Origin: Atopsyche davidsoni
Lineage: Eukaryota; Arthropoda; Insecta; Trichoptera; Hydrobiosidae
NCBI GenBank assembly: GCA_022113835.1
Contig: JAILWY010000013.1
Coordinates: 15,610,001 to 15,674,000, forward strand
Direction: 5' to 3'
DNA length: 64,000 bases
The first letter of the stretch is position 1. Every line of letters starts with the position of its first letter. The translations under genes and the position numbers were made by a program. The notes below the pieces were generated by a model. The model was not told the origin of the DNA and did no database searches. It worked only from the letters and a program-made list of their open reading frames with translations. Shown piece by piece: positions 47,271-57,480 of the stretch.

Positions 47271-47363
47271 ATGAGGCGGAATATCAAGCTCCTGCTGGTG
47301 TTCGCCGTGGTGTGGGTTTTCGCCGTTTTGTGCTTCACGCAGATCCCCTCGGGCCCCAATAAG
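47271..47363 (+). CDS. First coding exon of a type II membrane protein, probably polypeptide N-acetylgalactosaminyltransferase 2-like
   Basis: ATG at 47,271 follows a GC-rich 5' UTR; the exon encodes 31 residues, MRRNIKLLLVFAVVWVFAVL then CFTQIPSGPNK, and stops at AAG followed by the donor GTTTGT (phase 0). A short basic cytosolic tail (RR, K) before a hydrophobic anchor at about residues 7-22 is the signature of Golgi type II glycosyltransferases. MRR-x-x-+-x-LL-x-FA-x-x-W is close to the start of animal GALNT2, which begins mucin-type O-glycosylation by adding GalNAc to Ser/Thr in the Golgi. No catalytic or ricin-B lectin domain lies in the window; the remainder must come from exons beyond a first intron of more than 16 kb. 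Another type II transferase is possible. Confidence 0.5.
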
Positions 47364-48987
47364 GTTTGTTTTGGCTATCATTTTTTATGTAACCCGCCAC
47401 CCGGGGGCTGTAAATACGACCCCCGAGCGTTCCTCGGGCCCGTGGATCGCGGGTCTTATTCATGATTTCGGAAATCGGCTCGCATTCGGGCCGCACAGCT
47501 GATTCCGGGGAATCCGCGCCCGCTCGCGCCGGAGCTGTCAAAAATATTCACCGCCGCGTTAACTTCATTTATAAATAATACGCTCGTTGTCTATTTGTAT
47601 ACTTACGAATTATCGCTAGAACTGTGCATTCCGTATCAGTTTATTTCTGTGCGGTTGACTTTTTTTCATTCACAACATTTGTATCGTCGTTCTATTAGGA
47701 GAGTTCATTGATACGACAGTCTGCTGTTAATCCCTTCAGATAGTCCGTATGCGTGTAGAAAGCGATAAAATTTTATTTATATTTTTCCATATAAATACAA
47801 TGAACCCGGAAAGTTTTAGTTAATGTATTAAAATATTTTGACAATGCATATTAATTTGTAATTAGTATCCGAGCTCAACGAAAAGGCATAGAGTGTAGGT
47901 GTATTTATTGCTTGGCGAATGACTGCTTATTTTCGTCCTTCAGAGTGCAATCGCCGTTCAATTGGAATGCGCTATAATATGTCAGCTGTTCCGGTGTCGG
48001 TCGGCGTGGCCTGTCGTGAATATTAATCCTGACAGGACTCCATCTCCAGGTACAGGGAATCGCCCAACCCTTGGAGTTCCCGAAGCACGAAGACCAAAGA
48101 ATACATTCCCAGCGGGCCGCAATGGCGATGACAGGGTTCCCTGACAAATTCGATTTCGTTTATTCATTGCACCTAAATAATTTTGGTTTCGTTTCCCACA
48201 TTGTCCAACACGATCGGTCCATTTAAAATAATTACTTTCACAAATGTAATAGAATCGTGACGCAAGGAAGTTAATAGGCGATTAATGATCACCATTTACT
48301 TCAGTATCACTGCGATCTGCCTCAAGTTGTTTTTTTTTTTTTTTGAACAACTTGTAAATGTAACGAAACTCAACTGCCGTGAGAACGTGTAGCACAATAA
48401 TTTTTTACCCTAATACTGCATCACCGAGGCATCCGAGCATCTTATGTTCAAGGAGTGTAAAAAAAATAAATCCCAGAGCATTGCCGTCAATCATGTTGGA
48501 ATGTAATAAAAACAGTAATACTTATAATTACTTCAAATTAACGCTCAAATTCTCTGTTTCTGGTTTGTGTTGTGAAATGATGATGTTGTACTAATGTCGG
48601 TGCAATTCGTACTGTGGGAGATTAAATAATCAATATAATGACACTTATCTTGTATAGACACTCGTAAAGGTCACAAATTGCCCAACAGGGTGTGATAATT
48701 TTGAGATATATTCAACATGCACTATTCTCGCAACGCGTTTTATAAAAAATACAAGAGCGTGCGGTTTGCCGATTAACCATTATCTACGTTTCATATAATT
48801 ATATAAACCGCTAACAAACATTGTGTAAGTTATGGCATTGCTTTTTAGATTATCCAATGTCATTCTGTTAAGTTTTTTTAATCGAATCTACTCACTCGCA
48901 AGTCTACTGTGCGTTGCATACCAAGAAACACTTGAATAAAAAAATACATGGCAATAGACCACAAGATCCCAGATGCGCACTTCTAGG
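47364..48987 (+). other. Proposed first intron, proximal part
   Basis: GC content falls away by about 47,560. A GC-richer block at 47,980-48,140 (with tcctgacaggactccatctc and cgcccaacccttggagttcc) has open frames on both strands but no recognisable protein; it may be a mobile-element scrap. A T-run is at 48,331-48,344. Confidence 0.4.
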
Positions 48988-49215
48988 TTATATTTGTAGC
49001 TGATCGAAAAGTATGCATTCTTTAAAGTTGATTATTATAATTACATCGGTTTTTACTTATTATAAAATATGTATAAAAAAATACTTTCAATGCCTGGCTC
49101 AGAAGCTAAGTTTTTGTCATCAATTGCTCAGCGTAGAAGTTAATGTGTACGTATAACTGCTATTCAAATGTGGGTATGTCGTAATGATTGAATTTGTGAC
49201 TAATTGAACCGAATA
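48988..49215. repeat. Dispersed repeat Y, copy 2
   Basis: See the copy at 45,161-45,383 for shared landmarks. Here the repeat ends in gaatatttgc without the Tigger-like end, so the two copies have different right flanks and the shared end at gaata marks the true repeat boundary. Confidence 0.75.
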
Positions 49216-49857
<642 letters not shown>

Positions 49858-49997
49858 CATAAAAAATCCTTGTTTATATCATATCTGTACACTTCAAAAA
49901 TAATTAAATGATTTTTTTTCAGTTTAAAAACATATTGTATACCAGTATGGCTATGTACAGATAGCTGGATAATTAATTTCAGTATGTCTTTATTTGT

Positions 49998-50282
49998 GTA
50001 TGTCTATTTTGTGAATGAAATATCAATCAAGTGCGTTTTAATTACCTATACAGGTTTATATTCCTTACTAATATGATTAGGCACACTTTTTCACACATTG
50101 AAAATGATTTAAAGAAACTGTCAGAAAAATATAATCACGACTTGTGTAGGATTCGAACCTATATCACCAAAGCTTACATGGCTGGTGCACTAACCCTTGT
50201 GCTAACGAGCCACTCAATTAATCGAGAACTTTTAACAATCATAATCTACATACGAATAAATGTGCCCAGGCCAATCAATATT
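49998..50282 (-). repeat. tRNA-like family, copy i: plus-strand head with minus-strand core
   Basis: The head (tgtctattttgtgaatgaaa, tacctatacaggttta) reads on the plus strand, followed by the arm ttactaatatgattaggcac. The core then reads on the minus strand (complement gives ttagcacaagggttagtgca, ccagccatgtaagct, ggttcgaatcc) and closes with tctacatacgaataaatgtg and cccaggccaatc, the complement of the left arm. In the other full copies head and core share a strand. Confidence 0.8.
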
Positions 50283-50299
50283 TACTGGACTTTTAAGCT

Positions 50300-50445
50300 G
50301 GTGCGATAACTCTGGAAGGTTAGTGCACCAGACATGTAAGCTTAAGGATGTTGGTTCGAATCCTACACAAGTCATGATGATATTTTTCTGAGAGTTTCTT
50401 TAAATCAAATGTGTGAAAAAATGTGCCTAATCATATTTGTATGTT
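50300..50445 (+). repeat. tRNA-like family, copy j
   Basis: Plus-strand core with intact box B (ttggttcgaatcctacacaa) but divergent box A (ggaaggttagtgcaccagac), followed by gatgatatttttctgagagt and gtgcctaatcatatttgta. It lies immediately right of copy i and could be the core that belongs to the head at 49,998. Confidence 0.8.
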
Positions 50446-50592
50446 TTTATTTGATAGCTTTTATCTTCAATCACTTTAAAAATAAATACGATGATTTCGT
50501 GATGACATTTTTTTCAATTGTCTATATCCACGTTGTCTATCGATAATCAACGCATCGCGAAAGCTCTCTCCGTTGGCCCCAGTTTGGCGCTA

Positions 50593-50642
50593 ACCGTTGC
50601 AGACCTCCAGGTGTGATGCAACACCTGGAGGTCTGCAACGGT
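50593..50642. repeat. Perfect 22-bp GC-rich hairpin
   Basis: Arms 50,593-50,614 (accgttgcagacctccaggt...) and 50,621-50,642 are exact complements with loop gatgca. GC content is well above the surroundings, so the hairpin would be very stable as RNA. Confidence 0.85.
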
Positions 50643-50689
50643 CAAATTAATCCGCCCGATTTAATCAGTTTGCGATTGTTTTGTGTTAC

Positions 50690-50860
50690 GGTCAGAGCGT
50701 TTCGCCACTCTCGGAAGTTGTGCAGTTTTCGAGTCTGAACGGCGAGTCATCGCATTCGTTACGCGTCTTCTTGCAAGTAAATAACCGTTGAGCACAGTCG
50801 TGCTCTAATTTATCTCTTCGTTCTATAAATAAACGAACTCCAAGGTGGTAGTTATCCACC
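50690..50860 (+). mobile_element. Candidate LTR fragment
   Basis: Starts near tgttacggtcagagcg (50,682) and runs through cagtcgtgctctaatttatc and ctataaataaacgaactcca, with a polyadenylation-type AATAAA just before a possible LTR end, followed by tggtagttatcc. This resembles an insect LTR 3' end, but no second LTR, primer site match or target duplication was verified. The antisense 124-codon frame (50,692-51,066) is unrecognised. Confidence 0.25.
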
Positions 50861-52611
50861 CCCGCTGGAGAGGCCGGGGGGTGGCGGTGGCCTCGGGAGA
50901 ATTCGCAGGTAATGACAAACGCGGTGATGCCCAAAAATAACTTCAATTTGCTAAGGGTGTTGGGACCGAAATAATTTTCTCCCTTGTTGCTATTAATTTT
51001 CGGAGAATGGATGAGAGGAAAGCGTTTTTTGCAGATTGCAACATTTGTATCAAATATGTATTCCAACCTAATTTTGTTAATTTATGAACCCACGATACGT
51101 GAACTTATTATTACAGCGTACTTAAATCAGACAGTGCTCATGTATATATATTCATTTGAAAAAATATATCTGGGACCCCGTGGTAAGTATTTATGTTAAT
51201 ATGACGTGATCGTACCCAGTTTTAGTTTTTGTTGGTAGTTCTCGAATCTTGGAAGTTTTGGAGGTCAATAGAAGCCTCGTTCATGTTACTTGAGTATGGA
51301 TGTAGCCTGATTCAGGTGTGACGCTGAGTGATGACGTGAGACTGAGACCAGACCACTTGGCAGCTTCTTCCTCCTCGTCTGCTGCTCTGGGCCGTGATTG
51401 CTCTGGTGATCAATACAGCCGGTGTAATTACAATCCTTACAGATTGAGAAATAATTACACGCTGTATACATTCCAAGTGATGAGATGCTTTCAGTTTGTT
51501 ACGCATTGCAACACACAGTGTACGTTGATGTGTACTAAGCATTTCTAGCACTATTATTAAATGTGTCAGTATAACTTATAAAGCATTTTTTTTTGTAATC
51601 GAGTTCTATTCTGAGGCTTACAACAGAATTATTTGTAAACCTCGTATGTATTTTCTTCATGTTTCTTTATAAAACTTTAACCTTTCCCCCGCGGTCGAAT
51701 CGCATTGATATACAGTGCTTTTTATTCCCTGCAGGAGTTCTATTGCCCATCTGATATTATTTACTATAACAGTTCATGAAAAACAATAAAAATTCAATAC
51801 GACTTTTAATGCGGTGCTATCGAAAAATAAATGTTTAAATCGAGTTGAATAAAGATGTTTGCGTCTTAAAAAGAGTTATTAAAAAGTAAAAATAATTACA
51901 CAGGAAATTGCCAAGGATATATCCCGCCATATGTGTACTGTAAGATATGTAATATAAGGTTTTTTTTGTATTATTTGTCTACGAATGTGGCAACAACACC
52001 TCTGAATATGCCAATCATCAGACGCCCCTCCGCTGTGTTGCTCAAGAGGCATTACAAAGCGACGATGCTAATTATTTCACCAAGTATCCACGCAAAAAGC
52101 CTCTGATTTCCCACCGTTCGACTTTTTTTCATCCGCCTGGACTTGTGGGTCTTCTAGTCGGAAGTTTTAAATTGGAATTGAACAAAAATTTGGGAAGCCT
52201 GTGAGTTTTATTCGGATAAACTTTTATTTTGATCAACATTGGGTATGTGGGGGTCTCTAGCTAAAAATATTACTACCAACGACGATCATACAATATTTAG
52301 GTGACACGATGAGAAAAGTCCTCTAGGTGTTTTAGAGATGCAAGTGGGAACTGAACCTGTGCCTTCACGCACATTATACATCCAACTTTTATTGTATGAA
52401 CCGATTACCCAAATATTTTATATGCAAATAATCTGAATAAGCTTAGCATGCAATGCGCGAAGCTCGTTATCACAATATTACATTTATTTGAGTAACATCG
52501 TAAATTTGAAGAAACGAAGAAAACCAGTTATTTTACAAGTAAACAGGTACAAAATAAATATCTTTTTATACTATTACCAAAAATATCGACGTAGAAAAAC
52601 TTTACCGCCTG
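50861..52611. other. Spacer with exon-like signals, none conclusive
   Basis: 51,117-51,182 lies between attattacag and GTAAGTAT and is open in one frame (YLNQTVLMYIYSFEKIYLGP). 51,736 follows a good acceptor (ttattccctgcag) with EFYCPSDIIYY before a stop. A GC-richer block at 51,310-51,480 has frames on both strands. Near 52,340-52,400 the complement has a weak tRNA-like box B. None resembles GALNT2. Confidence 0.3.
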
Positions 52612-53693
52612 CAGATAATAGTATGATATTCGTTTGAGTCAGAAAAGGACATATAATCTGTGACGTCACAGTTACGCGTTTCCCCCGAAATGCCAATGTC
52701 GCCAGGAAAGCAATTGATAAACCTAACTGCTTTGCCCGCTAAAGATAACATGATGATATTCTCGTGAGTCAGAAGACGGTATAGAATCTTCAAATCACGA
52801 GACAGGTGTTTCGCGTCGAAGGACCCTCGCCTCGGGATACATGCGGCCATGTCTGTGACGTCACAGTTACGCGTTTCCCCCGAAATGCCAATGTCGCCAG
52901 GAAAACAATTGATGAACCTAACTGCTCTGTCCGCTAAAGATAACATGATGATATTCCCGTTTGTCAGAAGACGGTACAGAATCTTCAAATCATGAGACAG
53001 GTGTTTCGCGTCGAAGGACCCTCGCCTCGGGATACATGCGGCCATGTCTGTGACGTCACAGTTACGCGTTTCCCCCAAAATGTCAATGTCGCCAGGAAAG
53101 CAATTGATAAACCTAACTGCTTTACCCGCTAAAGATAACATGATGATATTCCCGTGTGTCAGAAGACGGTACAGAATCTTCAAATCACGAGACAGGTGTT
53201 TCGCGTCGAAGGACCCTCGCCTCGGGATACATGCGGCCATGTCTGTGACGTCACAGTTACGCGTTTCCCCCGAAATGCCAATGTCGCCAGGAAAACAATT
53301 GATGAACCTAACTGCTCTGTCCGCTAAAGATAACATGATGATATTCCCGTGTGTCAGAAGACGGTACAGAATCTTCAAATCATGAGACAGGTGTTTCGCG
53401 TCGAAGGACCCTCGCCTCGGGATACATGCGGCCATGTCTGTGACGTCACAGTTACGCGTTTCCCCCAAAATGTCAATGTCGCCAGGAAAGCAATTGATAA
53501 ACCTAACTGCTTTACCCGCTAAAGATAACATGATGATATTCCCGTGTGTCAGAAGACGGTACAGAATCTTCAAATCACGAGACAGGTGTTTCGCGTCGAA
53601 GGACCCTCGCCTCGGGATACATGCGGCCATGTCTGTGACGTCACAGTTACGTGTGTCCAAGTTGGCCGCGCTGGCTTCCTGCCTGGCCTCCAT
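52602..53693 (-). CDS. 363-codon tandem-repeat ORF (five 65-residue repeats), unknown
   Basis: The only long ORF in the window. Its ATG at 53,693 lies in unique flanking DNA with a good context (acaacaatgg). After MEARQEASAANLDT come five repeats of 65 residues, each with RNCDVTDMAACIPRRGSFDA, KHLS-R/H-DLKILYRLL, IIMLSLA, AVRFINCFPGDI, and a partial sixth leading to a short unique tail ending TIICRR. Repeats alternate between type A (AGKA...DIDILG) and type B (ADRA...DIGISG). Three cysteines per repeat; no signal peptide or known domain recognised. The frame stays open because 195 is a multiple of 3. It may be a real repeat protein, or satellite DNA that happens to be open: the plus strand also has long frames (53,044-53,385; 53,434-53,790). 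Confidence 0.4.
   Translation of the reverse strand: MEARQEASAANLDTRNCDVTDMAACIPRRGSFDAKHLSRDLKILYRLLTHGNIIMLSLAGKAVRFINCFPGDIDILGETRNCDVTDMAACIPRRGSFDAKHLSHDLKILYRLLTHGNIIMLSLADRAVRFINCFPGDIGISGETRNCDVTDMAACIPRRGSFDAKHLSRDLKILYRLLTHGNIIMLSLAGKAVRFINCFPGDIDILGETRNCDVTDMAACIPRRGSFDAKHLSHDLKILYRLLTNGNIIMLSLADRAVRFINCFPGDIGISGETRNCDVTDMAACIPRRGSFDAKHLSRDLKILYRLLTHENIIMLSLAGKAVRFINCFPGDIGISGETRNCDVTDYMSFSDSNEYHTIICRR
52612..53652. repeat. Tandem array of 195-bp units in 390-bp higher-order dimers
   Basis: Unit starts (at TGACGTCA) are 52,661, 52,856, 53,051, 53,246, 53,441 and 53,636, exactly 195 bp apart. By eye the units at 53,051 and 53,441 are identical, and those at 52,856 and 53,246 differ at one base, so the dimer 52,856-53,245 recurs almost unchanged at 53,246-53,635. 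The leftmost unit (52,612-52,660) is internally deleted between aatct and gtgacg; the rightmost breaks off after gttacg near 53,652. Each unit carries the 14-bp palindrome CTGTGACGTCACAG. Confidence 0.97.
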
Positions 53694-56582
53694 TGTTGTG
53701 GAGTTTCTTCACGTTGCCGGCGTGATTAATCGTCTCATGCTGGAGCGGCCGAGGCTCTGCATCGTTAGCCTCCGACAATCGCTCCAATAAAACCATCGGA
53801 AGTAACGCTACGAAAGCTCTGCCCAGCTCTGGTGGCTTTCGTCCGATCAGCAAGAACACGGAGAAATTTCAATCCGTACGAACGCGGAAAATCTTGCAAT
53901 CTTAAAAATATTTTCGCATAATAAAATACGAGATACGAAACGACGAAAAAAATCATCTAATTGTTTATGACACTGGTGGAACCTAAACCTACACCTTCGC
54001 GCTTATTGTTTTCTTTATATTCTTATAATTTGAGAAAAAACTGTACATGTTAAGAAACGTGTTATAGACCATTCACCATGTGTTTTTACTCTATGTAGTA
54101 TTATAGAATTCTACGTCCTGCCAGCTATATACTTAGTCTAAAATACGTATAATTAATATATCTTATATAGGCGTATATGGATATTTATCTTCTGGTATGA
54201 AAACGGACAGCCGTTGATAAATTAAAGTAACATTTTATTTATCAAATTATTTGTTTAGTATACAATGTCTAATATTGTTGCTGTCCTTGAAACCAACGAT
54301 CTTTAAATGACAACTTGGCATTTCCTCTGCCATAATTTTCGATTTCTTGTTTCATACATATTAAAATATAAAATCACGCTGAGCTGTATATATATTTATT
54401 TTAAGAATGATACAATGACTTTTTGAACAAACGTATGTGTCTATTAACGAATATAGACTTTATGGAAGTGTGCATTGATAGGTCTATAAACTTCACACAT
54501 AAAAACCCCGTGGAAATGGAAAATCTCCAATGTCTCGCTCCGGCCCCATCACAATGGCGCGGGGCTCTGCTATTTGGAAAGGAGATATTTTTGCACTTTT
54601 CCCGGAAAGTATTTCAAGACAATGGCCCATCTGAAACCCAATTAAATATCTAATTAATATAAAACATTCTGATGTGTCTGTTAGTATTCCGCCGACATGG
54701 GCGCTTTTTGTCTCGCGTCTCCGAGCAACGTTTTATTAATAAAAATTATCACCGTAATTAAGACTGATGCGTCTTTATATAAAATTGCTTTTGATTCTAT
54801 TTATAATATAAAATTAAAACTGGAGATGAAATAATAATGAAATGTCGATTTTTTTAGTCTACGTATTTTTAAAATATCGCCTACATTTACCGTAACATTT
54901 ATATATCAATACACTTGCGTACACTTATTTTCTGTAAAACCAAAAAATATTTTTTGATGTTTTTTTTTAACTCCTTGGCGCATTTTTGCAGGGTGTTAAA
55001 AGGCTTTCAATACATTTTTGTTGTACTTTCCGTTATTAAATTTCACTTGGGGATTTTCACATTTCCTCCCCCGTAATCATTTCCTGTAAGATCGATCAGG
55101 TTTCCAGCCTCCCTCCACTACAGGACAAGCTCCTGTCTCCGGGCCCGAGGTCCGGCGTCCTGATAAATGTCGCTTGTCCCATCATGACTTCTGCTATATT
55201 TCTCTTGAATCTTTTTCCATCTGTTACCTAACTCCATTCTTAGTATTTTATTTTTGAATTATAGAAATAATTTTTTTTGCGTCTTCTCATATGTGTTCAT
55301 TTCGATTTCCACCAAGCAGTACTAATTAATAATAGCCTCACCAATACAAGCCTTAAACTTTTCAAATATTGTTTCTATGCTTTGTTTATTAAATAATGTC
55401 TAGAATTCTAGGATAGGTTAATTAAACTATTATTATTATTTTTTTTTTAATAAAAATGTCAACTTGTTTGAACAAAAAAAAAATGATTTTTGCTTGATGG
55501 CGTCATTTTAATTTCTGTATTTTTAGTAGCAGATATAACGAAATAAAAACAAAATATAATTGATAGAACAAACAAGAGAATGGTGAATGTTAATCTCTAA
55601 TTCAAACGTGAGGTTTATTTAATTAAAAAAATATATTTACAAACCTAAGTTTTTAACGATGTTTACTGAAAAATTCTGTTTTTAGGTTTGTTCTTATATT
55701 TCAAATGATCAATATAAATAATCTCTTTTTTAATTAGTTAACATATTTTTTTTTTGTTACACTTAATTTGTAGGTGTATTAAATATCTAGAGATCTCATT
55801 GTACATATCAAATATTGTATTTTATACCAGATGTTAGTTTCGCGAGTCCCACTTTATTGGCAATCAGATTTATCACACGTACCAATCGATCTGCATCCAT
55901 TGTCTTGTTCTACTTTCTTAACACAATTACAAATATCAACGAGTCCATACATAATAGTCCATACAGGGCATGCAGTTTTATTTAACGCACCGACTCTATC
56001 TTATCTCTATCTATTGTGTTATTTTTGGTACGTAACATGTATTAACAGATACTGAATTATTTTAAAAACCTGAGGTATTTTTAGAAATCATTAATTAATA
56101 TATATTTAGTTAAAATTATATTTTTGAAGAAAAAATACGGTCTGTAAATTAAACCATTTTTACAATTATAATATTAGAAATTTAGGTTTGGATAAAAATA
56201 AAAATAGTCGTCGATGTTAATCATATCAATATTTTATTGAAATACATTTAAGTTTTATTTTCAGTTTCATTTTATTTTTTTCACTTATGTGTCATCAACC
56301 ACTGCAGTCACACATGAGCTTTTAATAAAAAATAGACCTTACCTAACCTTTAGCGCTGAGCGTGCTTAAATGGGCAAAAAGTTTTTGACAGTTTCTGCTC
56401 TGTCAGGTCACTTTAAATACCAGTTGCTGGCAATACCACCATATTTTCGTCAATTTAACAACATGCAGGAGCTTGTACAGTTGTTTTTAACTGTACCAGC
56501 AGCAGGCGAGATAGTGCTATGTGATGTGGTTGACTAGGGCGAGTGAACAATAAAAATAAAATATATTGAAATAACTCACACA
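53653..56582. other. Intron or intergenic DNA with GC-richer patches
   Basis: 53,653-53,900 is GC-richer, contains the start of the repeat ORF and has overlapping minus frames (53,647-53,859). 54,500-54,740 and 55,085-55,190 are compact GC-richer blocks without a clear ORF and could be regulatory. A 74-codon frame at 55,831 is unrecognised. Confidence 0.35.
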
Positions 56583-56761
56583 CCAGCTGTTGTCCTACTC
56601 GTGTGGTACGTCCACACCCAACCTAACCTAACCACCTACTGTCTTACTCGCGTGGTACGTCCACACCTATCCTAACCAGCTGTTGTCCTACTCGCGTGGT
56701 ACGTCCACACCCAACCTAACCTAACCAGCTGCTGTCCAACTCGCGTGATACATTCACACAG
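56583..56761. repeat. Minisatellite of four 44-49 bp units with CCTAA telomere-type words
   Basis: Units start at 56,583, 56,632, 56,676 and 56,725. Each has ccagctgttgtcctactcgc-like and gtggtacgtccacacc-like halves (ggtacgtcc is partly palindromic). Units 1 and 3 end in cccaacctaacctaacc, two copies of the insect telomere word CCTAA; unit 2 is shorter there. Confidence 0.85.
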
Positions 56762-57140
56762 TGTCAGTAGCAGTTCTGCAGCCACTGTGCAGCCCAACTT
56801 GCACGCCAACTCGCCCTCGGCTCGTTATATCGCAGGCGTGTTTGTTCGGTGCTGAGTGAAAAGGCTTTTATTTTCGTACTCGGTGCGCAGGCGCGCAAGT
56901 TTAATAGCTTCACACTCTCCGCGGGTGTTTATCGAACATCAATAATGTATCAGAGCAACTGAATAAATTACAATATCGGCGTTGGAAGCTACTTTCTACG
57001 CGTGCAATTAGTTTTAACTACCATATATTGGATTTTTATGTCTTTCTTGGTCAAGCCTTTCTTTTTTTTTTATTTTAATGGTACAAAGTAATAGAATAAT
57101 GACGCTTTTTGCGCAAATTATCACATCAGTATTTCAACAG
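56762..57140. other. GC-richer block then AT-rich spacer
   Basis: 56,780-56,930 is CpG-containing (ggcgcgcaagtttaatagc, cactctccgcgggtgttt) and could be promoter-like. No ORF recognised. Confidence 0.35.
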
Positions 57141-57480
57141 CATAATCGCCTCGTGGTCAGATAGTTAACCGCTTGCATGCCAGCTTAGGATGTCCACATC
57201 CTGATAGAGCAACAAGTAGAGTAGTCAAATGCCCAGTAGAATATAAACATACTTGTTTGCGAGCTCTTCATATTTATTATTTAAATATGTAGTATTGCAA
57301 ATTAAACCTGTCTGATTGGCCATGGTGAGAAATATCGACAGGGGTTGTCGTGGAAGGTTTCCCATCCACCTCAGCACCAGAACTGGTAATCTACCAGCCT
57401 CTCCGTTGCAGTTTATTCTGCGATAGTCACTCAGCATCAGAGCAACAAAAGTGCAGCGCCTATTTATCATTTCACACAAC
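57141..57480 (+). repeat. Possible second tRNA-derived SINE
   Basis: Begins tcgcctcgtggtcagatagt then taaccgcttgcatgccagct and ggatgtccacatcctgatag, the order of a tRNA 5' half, A box, anticodon arm and a damaged B box. A GC-richer body follows (gaaggtttcccatccacctc, caccagaactggtaatctac). Only one copy is in the window. The antisense 84-codon frame is not considered coding. Confidence 0.35.

Noticed and set aside
46943..47381. Proline-rich ORFs in the C-rich tract, and the antisense ORF
   Set aside because: Composition artefacts of the C runs; the 47,271 frame with signal-anchor and donor is the credible one. Only the 47,137-47,274 part is kept, as a possible uORF.
53044..53790. Plus-strand frames over the tandem array
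   Set aside because: They are antisense to the longer minus frame, stop inside the array and have no unique N-terminus; treated as shadows, though they weaken the coding claim for the minus strand.
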